From positions 62,001-126,000 of the forward strand of contig JAFGAR010000151.1 of the NCBI GenBank assembly GCA_016933575.1: 64,000 nt of DNA, read 5' to 3'. Below, in pieces: positions 34,529 through 43,238 of this stretch. Source of the DNA: Candidatus Thorarchaeota archaeon. GTDB lineage: Archaea > Asgardarchaeota > Thorarchaeia > Thorarchaeales > Thorarchaeaceae. Position numbers and translations under genes: made by a program. The notes beneath the pieces are model-generated. The model was not told where the DNA came from, made no database searches, and saw only the letters and a program-made list of their open reading frames with translations. Each line of letters opens with the position of its first letter. Position 1 is the first letter of the stretch.

Positions 34529-36340
34529 ATGTTTGACCTTTCTAAACTCGTTAGCGATCTTCCCGATCAACCGGGAGTCTACCTTTGGAAGAACGAGAAA
34601 GGTGATATTCTTTATATTGGAAAAGCAAAGGCGCTTCGAAAGCGTGTCGGTTCCTACTTACGCACAAGGAGTCTTGTGCGTAGAACTTGGGAAATGATGC
34701 AACAAGCTCGAGACTTGGAGATAATAATCACAAACACAGATCGTGAAGCACTTGTTCTTGAGCAGACACTTATCAAGAAACATCAACCACGATACAATAT
34801 AGCTCTCAAGGATGACCGCCGCCATGCTTGGATACGGGTGAATCTTCAGGATTCCATTCCAACCTTTGAGATTACACGTGATACCGAAAAAGATGGTTCT
34901 ATCTATTTTGGCCCTTATGGGAGTACAAAACGATTAGAGAGGTTTCTTGATACAATTCGAAAGACCATACCTGTAGCAAACTGCAAAGAACCATGGAAGG
35001 TGAAACGTGCTTGTATGGACTATCACCTAGACCGATGTACTGGTCCGTGTGAAGGTCATATTGAATCTGAAGACTATTGCACTCTTGTTGAACAGATGTG
35101 TCTATACCTTGAAGGTCGATCGGAAGAGCTCACAAGCAATATTGAGGAACAGATGAAGAACGCCTCAGCTGAAATGCAGTTCGAAGCCGCTGCAGAGCTC
35201 CGTGACAGACTTACTGATATTGAGATAATAATGAGCCGACAGAAGGTAGTTGAGTTCGAAGGGATCAACCGAGATATCTTAGGTATTTCACGTACTGAAC
35301 AAGCAGCACTGGTAGAAATGCTCATTGTTCGTAATGGTCGTCTCATCGGTCAGGACAATTTCTATTTCGAAGTAGACCTCGAGGTAAAAGATGCCGAAGT
35401 TTTGACTGCTTTCATAGAACAATTCTATTTTGAAGCTCCTCGATTGCCCGATGAGATTGTTGTGCCATGCAAAATTCCTGAAATGGCGCAACTAAGCGAG
35501 TGGTTGAGTGAAACAAATGGTCATGATGTTCGAGTGACAGAACCTCTTGATGCACGAAGTACCGACCTTGTTGATATGGCAAACAAGAATGCTCATCGTG
35601 CACTTAGAAAGTTGTTGATACTTGGTGAGAGTGAAGAAGAGATTGTGAACGATGGTGTAAAGGAGTTAAAGGAAATTCTCAATCTAAGTCAAGCTCCAAT
35701 ACACATTGAAGGATTTGACATTGCCAATATCCAGGGAACAGATCCAACTGGTTCGTGCGTGGTCTTTAGAAATGGTGAACCCGATAACAAGAGATACAGA
35801 ATGTTCAGGGTAAGAGTGAAGGAGCGTCCTGATGATTATGCCATGATGCGAGAGGTTGTCTTCCGACGATACCGAGGTGTCTTAGAACGAGGTCATTCTC
35901 TCCCAGATTTAATACTGATTGATGGCGGGAAAGGACAACTCAATGTTGCCTTAGATGCACTCAAAGAATTAGGTCTGGAATATCTCCAAGTCGCTTCAGT
36001 TGCAAAAAAGGAGGAACGCGTTTTCACTCGAACTATTCCAGATGGTGTTGTCTTAGATTTAGGTTCTGATAGCCTTCATCTCATACAGAACATCAGAGAT
36101 GAAGCCCATAGATTTGCTCAAAAATATCACCACAAACTTAGAGAGAAGCGATTCAGTGGTTCCATTTTGGAAGAAGCACCTAGTATTGGACCCAAACGTC
36201 GCAAGGTTCTCATCGATAAGTTCGGTAGCTATGATGGAGTGATGAAGGCTTCAGTTGAACAGCTAGCCAAGGTCGAGGGGATGTCTGATTTTGCCGCAAA
36301 GAAATTGCGAGCTTGGCTTGATGCTCAAGACCAAGATTAG
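34529..36340 (+). CDS. uvrC: UvrC, excinuclease ABC subunit C
   Basis: A 603-residue nuclease that makes both incisions around a lesion held by UvrB. The GIY-YIG domain opens the protein (QPGVYLWKNEKGDILYIGKAKALRKRV, about 14-40). A cysteine array CX9CX7CX3C (about 154-176) matches the iron-sulfur cluster site known in UvrC. A UVR helix pair (NASAEMQFEAAAELRDRL) contacts UvrB. The RNase H-like domain follows (IEGFDIANIQGTDPTGSCVVF, LILIDGGKGQL), and tandem helix-hairpin-helix motifs (IGPKRRKVLIDKFG, VEGMSDFAAKKL) end it. The ATG follows GATAAGAG. It is the last member of the repair cluster. Confidence 0.97.
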   Translation: MFDLSKLVSDLPDQPGVYLWKNEKGDILYIGKAKALRKRVGSYLRTRSLVRRTWEMMQQARDLEIIITNTDREALVLEQTLIKKHQPRYNIALKDDRRHAWIRVNLQDSIPTFEITRDTEKDGSIYFGPYGSTKRLERFLDTIRKTIPVANCKEPWKVKRACMDYHLDRCTGPCEGHIESEDYCTLVEQMCLYLEGRSEELTSNIEEQMKNASAEMQFEAAAELRDRLTDIEIIMSRQKVVEFEGINRDILGISRTEQAALVEMLIVRNGRLIGQDNFYFEVDLEVKDAEVLTAFIEQFYFEAPRLPDEIVVPCKIPEMAQLSEWLSETNGHDVRVTEPLDARSTDLVDMANKNAHRALRKLLILGESEEEIVNDGVKELKEILNLSQAPIHIEGFDIANIQGTDPTGSCVVFRNGEPDNKRYRMFRVRVKERPDDYAMMREVVFRRYRGVLERGHSLPDLILIDGGKGQLNVALDALKELGLEYLQVASVAKKEERVFTRTIPDGVVLDLGSDSLHLIQNIRDEAHRFAQKYHHKLREKRFSGSILEEAPSIGPKRRKVLIDKFGSYDGVMKASVEQLAKVEGMSDFAAKKLRAWLDAQDQD

Positions 36341-36422
36341 AATAGCAATCTAGTATTCCGGTAAAAAGAAATAATGGCTTGTATATTTATGATATCTGTA
36401 TTGAAGTAGTAAGTTGATTAGA

Positions 36423-36662
36423 ATGACAATCAAAGTCTTCCTTACAATCAATGTTGTTTCTGGTCGTGCTCGAGACATCCGTGATAAGATAAAGTCATTT
36501 CAAGAAGTCCGTCTAGTCTGTACTATTGATCATGGAACCTTTGATGTTGTTGCCTTTGTCGAAATTGAATCACTTGAAGATTATAGGACTTTTTCAATCG
36601 ATAAAGTTGGAAAGCTTCCTTATATCGAAGACTATACTTCTTTCATTACTCTGGATGGTTAG
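36423..36662 (+). CDS. Stand-alone Lrp/AsnC sensor (RAM) domain
   Basis: A 79-residue protein made only of the beta-alpha-beta-beta-alpha-beta ligand-binding domain of Lrp/AsnC regulators: KVFLTINVVSGRARDIRDKI, VRLVCTIDHGTFDVVAFVEIES and a closing strand. No DNA-binding domain is attached. Such small proteins can bind amino acids or co-assemble with full regulators. ATG 36423 is preferred over the in-frame TTG at 36414. Confidence 0.8.
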   Translation: MTIKVFLTINVVSGRARDIRDKIKSFQEVRLVCTIDHGTFDVVAFVEIESLEDYRTFSIDKVGKLPYIEDYTSFITLDG

Positions 36663-36752
36663 TGAATCTTCAAAGGGGTTTTTGTGGTCTTTCGAAACAG
36701 TTTATAAAAAACAATAGAACGTAGAATTTCGTTCTCAAAAAGTCAGACCCCG

Positions 36753-36762
36753 AAATTTAAAT
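36753..36762 (+). promoter_or_regulatory. TATA-like box before the ferredoxin gene
   Basis: AAATTTAAAT lies 63 bases before the ATG at 36825; a start near 36785 would leave a leader of about 40 bases. Confidence 0.4.
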
Positions 36763-36824
36763 GGGAATGCGTGAGGGTTTGCGACGTGGGACTCATATAG
36801 ATGTCCCGAAAAGATGTGGTCTAA

Positions 36825-37007
36825 ATGATCTGGAAAGTAACTGACGCATGTACAGCATGTGGCACCTGCGCAGACGTTTGTCCCGTTGATCCCACCCTAT
36901 ATGTGGTCAACGACAAAGCTGTGTATCAAGTTGCTCGTGCTGACGAATGCACTGAATGTTATGCATGTGTTGATAGTTGCCCCGAAGGCGCTATCGAAGA
37001 AGCATAA
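36825..37007 (+). CDS. 2[4Fe-4S] ferredoxin
   Basis: A 60-residue electron carrier with two cluster motifs: CTACGTCADVCP (CX2CX2CX3CP) and CTECYACVDSCP. This is the usual archaeal/clostridial ferredoxin length. It is a single gene followed by a strong hairpin, so no redox partner can be named from its neighbours. Confidence 0.95.
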   Translation: MIWKVTDACTACGTCADVCPVDPTLYVVNDKAVYQVARADECTECYACVDSCPEGAIEEA

Positions 37008-37051
37008 TACCAGTGATTGTGCTTACCCTTGCTATTGAGCGAGGGGTGGAG

Positions 37052-37105
37052 TGACAGGAGTACTCTCTTTAACAAGAGGGTGTTCCTGTCAGTGATTCCT
37101 CTTTT
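37052..37105 (+). terminator. Long hairpin terminator after ferredoxin
   Basis: TGACAGGA (37052-37059) pairs with TCCTGTCA (37084-37091), and the inner CTCTCTT/AAGAGGG extends the stem. A pyrimidine-rich CCTCTTTTTCTT follows. It is placed between convergent genes. Confidence 0.7.
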
Positions 37106-37121
37106 TCTTATTCTAACATTT

Positions 37122-37382
37122 TTAATCTTTCACCAGAAATGGCTCACCAAGGATTGAGTCAAAGAACTGCCTAAGGGATTTATCATGAATCGTCACGCGT
37201 ACTTGAGCAACATCATCAGATTCCGGATCGTATGTTCCAATAACTCGCTCTATCTGAGAATCATCCTCACCTGAAAGAATAGTACGTGCTTCATCAACTT
37301 CTTGGTGAAGTGAGAACTTTTCACGTATCTGGTCCATACTTGCCTTGTAACTATCTGGTTTGATTTTGTAGAAGAGTCTCAT
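37122..37382 (-). CDS. Small unknown protein, 86 residues
   Basis: ATG 37382 is chosen because AGGAG lies eight bases upstream; the longer frame to 37463 lacks this. The product shows RLFYKIKPDSYKASMDQIREKF, an acidic middle (LSGEDDSQIE) and a C-terminal strand and helix (VRVTIHDKSLRQFFDSIL). It would fit a small alpha/beta fold. No family is recognised. It is divergent from the phospholipase-like gene. Confidence 0.6.
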   Translation of the reverse strand: MRLFYKIKPDSYKASMDQIREKFSLHQEVDEARTILSGEDDSQIERVIGTYDPESDDVAQVRVTIHDKSLRQFFDSILGEPFLVKD

Positions 37383-37429
37383 AGGTCTATCTCCTGTATC
37401 TATGGTTAAATAATAATACGCGCAGGAAG

Positions 37430-37436
37430 GTATAAG
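37430..37436 (+). promoter_or_regulatory. TATA-like box for the phospholipase-like gene
   Basis: GTATAAG at 37430-37436 would start transcripts near 37458. GGGAGG at 37472-37477 then lies eight bases before the TTG start at 37486. Confidence 0.4.
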
Positions 37437-37485
37437 TGATTTAGTCTTATAGACTAAGTGCATTGCAAGTCGGGAGGATTTTGAC

Positions 37486-39114
37486 TTGATTAATTACCAC
37501 CACAAAATGATTAGCATTCTGATGCTTACCTTACTGATTTCAGGTTTCATTCCTCTTGTGATGTCTCCAACGATTTCATTTGAGAGCCCGGGACAAGTCT
37601 ATGCTCCTTCTGCTTTCACATGGGAGACATTCAACAAGAATATGAACGTGACAACATTTGTTTCTCCGGACGGTAGTCATGATGCCCTCTGGCACTTTCT
37701 TAACTCCGCTCAAGAGAGTATCTATGTGGAGATCTTTGGTATTAATAATCCATACTTATTAGATCTCATCCATGATCTTCATGCGACTAAACCCTCGCTT
37801 GAGATGAAGTTCTTGATTGGTTGGAACAGCCTTGGATACTATAGTCCTAACGATTACGTAGCGAACAATCTGACACTTCTTGGATATCCTGTGAAATGGA
37901 CGAGTGACACTGAATTTACTTATGCTCATCAGAAGTTTGTGATCATTGATAATAAGACAACTATTGTTCATTCTGGCAACTGGGCAAAGACAAGCTTCCC
38001 AGAGGATGGCATGAAAGCGAACAGAGAATGGAGCATTGCAATGACTGATACTGAAGTTACAAGTTACTACCGTGATGTCTTTGATTATGATTGGAGTAAT
38101 GGTATCGATTATGATGCAGGTACCCATGGAACTGGCGACCCACTCTCATACTCCGAATCTACGAGTACCTACACCCGCCCCTTTGCTACACCTGGCACAT
38201 TTAGTGGTTCAATGAATGTGACTCCAATATTCAGCCCTGATACAAGTCTTCAGGGAATCCTGTATTGCATCAATATTGCACAGGCAACACTCGACATTCA
38301 AATCCCATACTTTACAAGCTATCTGGATGCTGGTGAAGTTGATCAAGTAGTAACTGCAATTATCGCTGCCAAAGAACGAGGAGTTACTGTCCGTGTGATC
38401 ACCGAAGAGGAATATGATTTTCTCGAGATTGCTGAGCTCTTTGGAGAACACAACATTCCAATTGTCTGGCAGGATACACGGTGGTTCACTGCAAATCATA
38501 ACAAAGGTATCATCGTTGACGGAAGGATAGTCCTCATTAGCAGCATAAACTACAGCGATGGAAGTATTTCTGAAAACCGTGAGGCTGGTGTGATCATTGA
38601 GCACGAAGGTATTGCCCAATGGTTTCAAGAAGTATACGACTTTGATTGGGGCATTGCAGACTGCGATGAGATGAATGAAGTCAATCTCTACTGGAATCCA
38701 AATATCCCAACGAGTACTACTCCAATCAATGTGACAGTTTACGCTCACATGCTCTTTTCTGAACCTGTTACTAATGTCAAACTTGGTGTCAAGATTGGTT
38801 CTGGAAGTTGGGCTAATTACACCATCTTCAGTAATGTCTTTGAGTCTTCTGAAGGTGACCTCGAGAACTACTTTTACGTTATCTCACCTCAAGCTGATGG
38901 GACAAACATCACTGTTCAGGCATCAGTAGAGGCTGGTGGAGTCTGGCATGTTGGTGAAGAGATGGTGATTAGGGTTCGAAACTCAATTGGTTCTGGAACA
39001 ACAACCACGACTACAGTTGATTCCCTCACCCAATTACTAGTGGAACTTGCACCATACATTGCACTAGCAGTAGTAGCAGCGATTGGTGGAATTTGCGTCA
39101 AGAAAAAGCGATAG
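37486..39114 (+). CDS. Surface-anchored phospholipase-D-like protein
   Basis: A 542-residue protein with the two HKD motifs of the phospholipase D superfamily: HQKFVIID (about 148-155) with downstream SGNW, and HNKGIIVD (about 337-344) with SSINYSDGS. The family cleaves or forms phosphodiester bonds in lipids or nucleic acids. An N-terminal hydrophobic signal (ISILMLTLLISGFIPLVM), a beta-rich C-terminal domain, a threonine-rich linker (SGTTTTTTVDS) and a final helix with KKKR place it outside the cell on a membrane anchor. The substrate is unknown. TTG start supported by GGGAGG. Confidence 0.88.
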   Translation: MINYHHKMISILMLTLLISGFIPLVMSPTISFESPGQVYAPSAFTWETFNKNMNVTTFVSPDGSHDALWHFLNSAQESIYVEIFGINNPYLLDLIHDLHATKPSLEMKFLIGWNSLGYYSPNDYVANNLTLLGYPVKWTSDTEFTYAHQKFVIIDNKTTIVHSGNWAKTSFPEDGMKANREWSIAMTDTEVTSYYRDVFDYDWSNGIDYDAGTHGTGDPLSYSESTSTYTRPFATPGTFSGSMNVTPIFSPDTSLQGILYCINIAQATLDIQIPYFTSYLDAGEVDQVVTAIIAAKERGVTVRVITEEEYDFLEIAELFGEHNIPIVWQDTRWFTANHNKGIIVDGRIVLISSINYSDGSISENREAGVIIEHEGIAQWFQEVYDFDWGIADCDEMNEVNLYWNPNIPTSTTPINVTVYAHMLFSEPVTNVKLGVKIGSGSWANYTIFSNVFESSEGDLENYFYVISPQADGTNITVQASVEAGGVWHVGEEMVIRVRNSIGSGTTTTTTVDSLTQLLVELAPYIALAVVAAIGGICVKKKR

Positions 39115-39143
39115 TTGTGTACTGAAAATTACATGATACTGTA

Positions 39144-39176
39144 AAGGGGTCTGTGCGACCCCTTCAACATTTTTTA
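39144..39176. terminator. Bidirectional hairpin terminator
   Basis: AAGGGGTC (39144-39151) pairs with GACCCCTT (39157-39164). CAACATTTTTT follows on the plus strand and it lies between two convergent stops (39114 and 39174), so it may end both transcripts. Confidence 0.65.
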
Positions 39177-39779
39177 CGAGTTCTCTGCCATTTCTGCAAA
39201 CTTGTAGCAACTATCAGCATCTTGCATCTCGCCACGTTTCTCATGAAGTCCTGCTGCTATTCGATAAGCTCTAGCAACAGCAGCCCAATTTTCTTGAGCG
39301 TCTAGACAGAGAGCAAGTGCTTTCCAAGTCTTAGGGTCTCCTGATTCATATTTGATAGCTTCATTATACGAATCGATTGCTTCTTGAATCCGTAATAGAC
39401 TCTCGAGCGCTCTTGCCTTCTTTATCCAGAGTTCTGCACTCTTTGGTACCAATTTTATTCCCGCATCTGCAGTATCATTTGCTTCTTCAAAAGCACCTAC
39501 GGTCAAATGAGCCTCTGCTTTATTGGAGTGACCTCTATAGTCTTTGGGATCAATATCAATTGCTAGATCAAAGGCGATAATTGCATCCATCTGCTCACCG
39601 ATATGAATGTGAGTTAGACCCAGCTCATTCAATACGTCAAGATTATTCGGTTCTAACTCGAGAGCTTTCCGATAAACCTCGATGGCTTTCTTATTCATTC
39701 CTTGTTGCCGCAGAGTTCGAGCCTTACTAACTAGCTCTTTTAAGGTCAATCCTTCCAAAGACATAATTGATTTTGTCAT
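39174..39779 (-). CDS. TPR-repeat protein
   Basis: A 201-residue protein built of about five consecutive TPR units (residues 20-195), e.g. NKKAIEVYRKALELEPNNLD, EQMDAIIAFDLAIDIDPKDY and RIQEAIDSYNEAIKYESGDP. It is presumably a protein-interaction scaffold in the cytoplasm. ATG 39779 lies about 25 bases after an AT-rich TATTTAAC on the minus strand, consistent with a leaderless start; ATG 39764 is possible. Confidence 0.88.
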   Translation of the reverse strand: MTKSIMSLEGLTLKELVSKARTLRQQGMNKKAIEVYRKALELEPNNLDVLNELGLTHIHIGEQMDAIIAFDLAIDIDPKDYRGHSNKAEAHLTVGAFEEANDTADAGIKLVPKSAELWIKKARALESLLRIQEAIDSYNEAIKYESGDPKTWKALALCLDAQENWAAVARAYRIAAGLHEKRGEMQDADSCYKFAEMAENS

Positions 39780-39920
39780 TCATGTCGTTTTAATCATTCT
39801 TAGGTTAAATAGGTCAGAAATTCGTGGAATATACTCGTCGAGCAATAGAATCTATCAGACAATAAGGATTTTAACGGAGCCATTCCCCCTCCTGTTACCC
39901 TAAATCGTGAGGAAACACGG

Positions 39921-40475
39921 ATGAAGAGAGACGACGACACATTCTTCGAAGATGACTATGATGAAGAGGATGAAGAAGAAGAGGAAGATACCTTCCCAGA
40001 TGAGGATGAAGTAGAAGAAGTGGATGAAGACGATTACGAAGAATTCGAAGATGTATTCGAACAACCAAAAGAACGATTCATAGGATTTATGCAAGATCCA
40101 TGGCCAAGGGTAGTGTTCGTCCTGACACTAATTGGATTAGGGATTGTTCTATTTACGCCTCATGATACTTGGCGAGCTTTTGGATACTTTATTCTTGGTA
40201 TCTATTTCCTATGGGTCATGGTTGGAGTGGCATTTGTCTTCTCAATAATGACTTGGAACCGTGCTGGTACGCATAGATTGCGATGGGCGGCACCAACCAA
40301 TATCCTTGTAGTATTGGCCTGTGGTGGACTAGGATCCGTAGACACAGCAAGTTGGATCATTCAAGGAAGTGGATTCCTTGACACACCAATAATCTCACTC
40401 TGCTTTGTGTTGGTCCTATTCTCACTGTATACACTATGGTTGGTCCAGAGAAGTTTTGGGCCTCAGAATCGCTAA
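39921..40475 (+). CDS. Membrane protein with highly acidic N-terminus
   Basis: A 184-residue protein. Residues 3-47 are almost all Asp and Glu (for example DEEDEEEEEDTF), then four hydrophobic helices follow (about 63-82, 87-110, 125-143 and 155-175), ending in QRSFGPQNR. The acidic tail, probably cytoplasmic, could bind cations or basic proteins. It is preceded by GTGAGGA. No family is recognised. The MazG-like gene starts seven bases after its stop, so the two form an operon. Confidence 0.75.
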   Translation: MKRDDDTFFEDDYDEEDEEEEEDTFPDEDEVEEVDEDDYEEFEDVFEQPKERFIGFMQDPWPRVVFVLTLIGLGIVLFTPHDTWRAFGYFILGIYFLWVMVGVAFVFSIMTWNRAGTHRLRWAAPTNILVVLACGGLGSVDTASWIIQGSGFLDTPIISLCFVLVLFSLYTLWLVQRSFGPQNR

Positions 40476-40481
40476 GCAAAG

Positions 40482-40862
40482 GTGTCTTCAGTGGGCGATG
40501 ATCCCTGCACTCTAAAAGAACTCACAGAGATGATACGCGACTTCGTTCGAGAACGTGATTGGGAACAATACAATCGACCTCTAAATCTTGCCATCTCCAC
40601 CTCAATTGAAGTCGGAGAGCTCTTGGAACTTTTCCAGTGGAAGAATGAAGCTGACATCGAGGTAGCACTAAACGATGAAAGATTTCGTGAAGATCTTGCT
40701 TCAGAGATAGCTGATGTTCTTGTATATCTATTAAGAGTAGCAGATACAACAGGTATTGATCCAACACAGGCTGTTATCGACAAGATGAAGAAGAATCGAG
40801 AAAAATATCCGATTGACTATTGGAGTGGGCGTGCACCAAGCAAGTTTAATCGTCCTGAGTAA
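40482..40862 (+). CDS. MazG-like nucleotide pyrophosphohydrolase
   Basis: A 126-residue all-alpha NTP pyrophosphatase of the MazG/dCTPase group. The metal-binding EXXE (E43, E46 in EVGE) and EXXD (E75, D78 in EIAD) motifs are intact, and the YPIDYWSGRAP ending is typical of the short house-cleaning dNTPase subgroup. It probably hydrolyses non-canonical or excess dNTPs to the monophosphate and pyrophosphate. Start GTG 40482; GTG 40491 is possible. The 3' end overlaps the convergent nitrilase gene by 17 bases. Confidence 0.88.
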   Translation: MSSVGDDPCTLKELTEMIRDFVRERDWEQYNRPLNLAISTSIEVGELLELFQWKNEADIEVALNDERFREDLASEIADVLVYLLRVADTTGIDPTQAVIDKMKKNREKYPIDYWSGRAPSKFNRPE

Positions 40863-41643
40863 GGCGAGTATAGAGTCCTGGACGTCTATCTCTTAGCGAG
40901 TCATTGCGCGCAGTTATTGATTTGCTATCTGCAAGTTTCAATTCTACATCAGCCCATCCAATACCGCTATCTGAAAGACCCATCCGAACGAGTCTTTTCC
41001 CGTTTACATCAGTTATCTGCGACGATCCAGAGAACGTAACTCCTCTCTCCGTACCAGTTCTATTTGCAGTTGCAGTAAAGATATGGTTCTCAATTGATCG
41101 TGTGACCATTGCATCCTGACAATATGGTAGAACCAGATTTGAAGGGTGTAGGATAATCTGAGCTTGTTTTAGAGCAAGAATACGGGCAACCTCTGGAAAA
41201 GCCCAGTCAAAACATATCATGACTCCAAAACGATTCTCATTGTGCTCATACACTGGCGGTTCTTCGTTTCCTTGGAGAAACCAGTCGCGTTCATTTAAAA
41301 AGAGGTGTATCTTTCGGTAGGTCCCAAAATGCTTTCCATCTCCAAATGCTGCAGCTGAATTATGCAAGCCTTCTTTTGTACGCTCACAAATCCCTGCAAC
41401 CACAAATCTCCCATCTCTCGACCAAGATATGAGTTCCCTTGATGTCTGTCCTTCAGGAATGGATTCTGCAGAGGCTTCTACCTCTTCCCTGCTCTCGAAT
41501 ACATATCCAGAATTGCAGAGCTCAGGAAGAACAAGGACATCTATCTCCACATCCTTTGCCTCACTAAGAACATCCCTGATTATTTGCAGATTTCTCTTGT
41601 ATTCGGATACATGAGGCTCTATCTGTCCAACTGCTACTCTCAT
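40846..41643 (-). CDS. Nitrilase-superfamily amidohydrolase
   Basis: A 265-residue C-N hydrolase with the full catalytic triad: E41 (LPELCNSGYVF), K111 (YRKIHLF) and C144 (MICFDWAFPEVAR). These enzymes hydrolyse amides. Being last in an operon with MTA phosphorylase, it may be an omega-amidase (Nit2/MtnU-like) that clears the ketoacid amide made in methionine salvage; this comes from context and not from residue-level evidence. An alternative is a general deaminated-glutathione or carbamoyl hydrolase. Confidence 0.88.
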   Translation of the reverse strand: MRVAVGQIEPHVSEYKRNLQIIRDVLSEAKDVEIDVLVLPELCNSGYVFESREEVEASAESIPEGQTSRELISWSRDGRFVVAGICERTKEGLHNSAAAFGDGKHFGTYRKIHLFLNERDWFLQGNEEPPVYEHNENRFGVMICFDWAFPEVARILALKQAQIILHPSNLVLPYCQDAMVTRSIENHIFTATANRTGTERGVTFSGSSQITDVNGKRLVRMGLSDSGIGWADVELKLADSKSITARNDSLRDRRPGLYTRLTQDD

Positions 41644-41699
41644 TGAAAGTCTCTCGATAATATCTTATGAAGACCAATGCTATGATTCCTTCGGTCTAT

Positions 41700-42560
41700 C
41701 TAGAAGAGAGCATGTTTCATGGCAGTCTGACAGTCACAACTTGCTTCTTTTGGAATATGAGAAATCATTTCGAATGTTAGTTTTCTCACTCTATCCACAT
41801 TTTGTGCCATTGTCTTCAAGACTAACTCGTGTGTAACTACCTCTTCTCCATGCACATCATAGTCGGTTGGCATACTAATGTTTACAAAACATATTCCTGC
41901 TTCTCGTGCTAATGCTGCTTCAGGATAGGCTGTCATACCAATAACATCGAATCCTTGGTTGTGATAGAACATTGATTCTGCTCTCGTTGAGAATCGAGGA
42001 CCATTGATACAGACATATGTTCCTTTGTCATGCACCTTATACCCAATCTTATCCGCTGTTTGAGCCGCGACTTTTCGGAGTTCCGGGCAGAATGGTTCAG
42101 CAAAGGCTAGATGTGCGATTGGACCACCTTCAAAGAATGTATCTTTTCTTACGCCAAAAGTCCTATCGAACAATTGGTCAGCAATTACAAATTCGCCAAG
42201 CTTGATTTTCTCTGGCTGAAGGCTTCCTGCAGCTGCTGGACTGATTATCCGCTTCACACCCAGAGCCTTCATTCCCCAGATATTAGCACGATAGTTTATG
42301 GCATGTGGCGGTATTGAATGTCCACGATCGTGCCTAGCTAAGAACACAAAGCTCCGACCTTTAACTGTGCCAAGTATGAAATTATCCGATGCTGCTCCGT
42401 AAGGAGTGAATATTTTCGCTTCAATTGGATTCTCAATGACTGTAGCGTCGTAGTTGCCGCTCCCCCCAAACATACCAATCTCAACGGGTAGAAGATTATG
42501 CAATTCTTCTGTCTGATTTCGGTCAACTGGTACTATTGACAAATTTGCTTCAAATGCCAA
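41700..42560 (-). CDS. mtnP: S-methyl-5'-thioadenosine phosphorylase
   Basis: A 286-residue nucleoside phosphorylase of the MTAP/PNP trimeric family that splits methylthioadenosine with phosphate. Characteristic segments are GMFGGSGNYD near the start, the phosphate-binding RHDRGHSIPPHAINYRAN (GHSIPPH), the INGPRFSTRAESMF loop and IGMTAYPEAALAREAGICF, with the purine-side aspartate in TDYDVH. The TTG start follows GAGGTG at eight bases. It lies 12 bases after the phosphoribosyltransferase gene and upstream of the nitrilase gene. A purine-nucleoside (inosine) specificity cannot be excluded. Confidence 0.92.
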   Translation of the reverse strand: MAFEANLSIVPVDRNQTEELHNLLPVEIGMFGGSGNYDATVIENPIEAKIFTPYGAASDNFILGTVKGRSFVFLARHDRGHSIPPHAINYRANIWGMKALGVKRIISPAAAGSLQPEKIKLGEFVIADQLFDRTFGVRKDTFFEGGPIAHLAFAEPFCPELRKVAAQTADKIGYKVHDKGTYVCINGPRFSTRAESMFYHNQGFDVIGMTAYPEAALAREAGICFVNISMPTDYDVHGEEVVTHELVLKTMAQNVDRVRKLTFEMISHIPKEASCDCQTAMKHALF

Positions 42561-42572
42561 CTTTCATACACC

Positions 42573-43238
42573 TCATTTATTTAATTTCCATGCCTTATCC
42601 AGTGGGTATTCAATTTTTCCTAGAAATCCCATGTGTGCCTTTATCTTTGAGAGTTGATCGTCTGCGAGTACAATATTATTGTATTCACGGAGATGTTTCT
42701 TCAACTCCATTGTACTCAGCTCAGTTACTTTCTCACCCTCGAAGATCTTGACTATGAGTGATGACACATCTTCATAGAAGTTCCATGGGAAGATTTCCCA
42801 TGCCCAAGTCACCTCGACCCCATAGTAATCAGGTGTAAATTTGGAACCAGCAATATGCATGAGCGTTGCACTCTTCACCTCAGACGGTCCGCACCCCTTA
42901 ACATGATCCACAGCAGTGGTAAGGCTTTCTCCTGTGTCGGTAATGTCATCAATTACGAGAACACGTTTGCCAGTTACATCAACAGTTAGTGGACATGTGA
43001 GCTTTGCTTTTCCATCTCTTGTGGCTGTAACACCCCAATGGTCTACTTTTACAGAGTACAACTCCTTGACGCCTAAGAGGTCACATGCAATTCGTGCATG
43101 TACCCAACCTCCCCTTGCGATTCCGACGATCACTTCAGGTCGCCACTTGGACTCTTTTACTTTCTTAGCAGTCTGGTACGCATAATCATAGATATCATCA
43201 AAATCAAGTACATAACATAGAGGACCCTTAAGTTCCAT
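42573..43238 (-). CDS. Purine phosphoribosyltransferase-type protein
   Basis: ATG 43238 (221 residues) is preferred over the in-frame TTG at 43259. The PRPP-binding loop VLVIDDITDTGESLTT is at about 94-109, and the earlier VGIARGGWVHARI (38-50) is the usual flexible-loop side. This suits xanthine/hypoxanthine phosphoribosyltransferases of archaea, which turn a purine base and PRPP into a nucleotide. It is first in the operon with MTA phosphorylase, whose released adenine (or hypoxanthine after deamination) could be its substrate. The exact base is not determined. Confidence 0.85.
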   Translation of the reverse strand: MELKGPLCYVLDFDDIYDYAYQTAKKVKESKWRPEVIVGIARGGWVHARIACDLLGVKELYSVKVDHWGVTATRDGKAKLTCPLTVDVTGKRVLVIDDITDTGESLTTAVDHVKGCGPSEVKSATLMHIAGSKFTPDYYGVEVTWAWEIFPWNFYEDVSSLIVKIFEGEKVTELSTMELKKHLREYNNIVLADDQLSKIKAHMGFLGKIEYPLDKAWKLNK

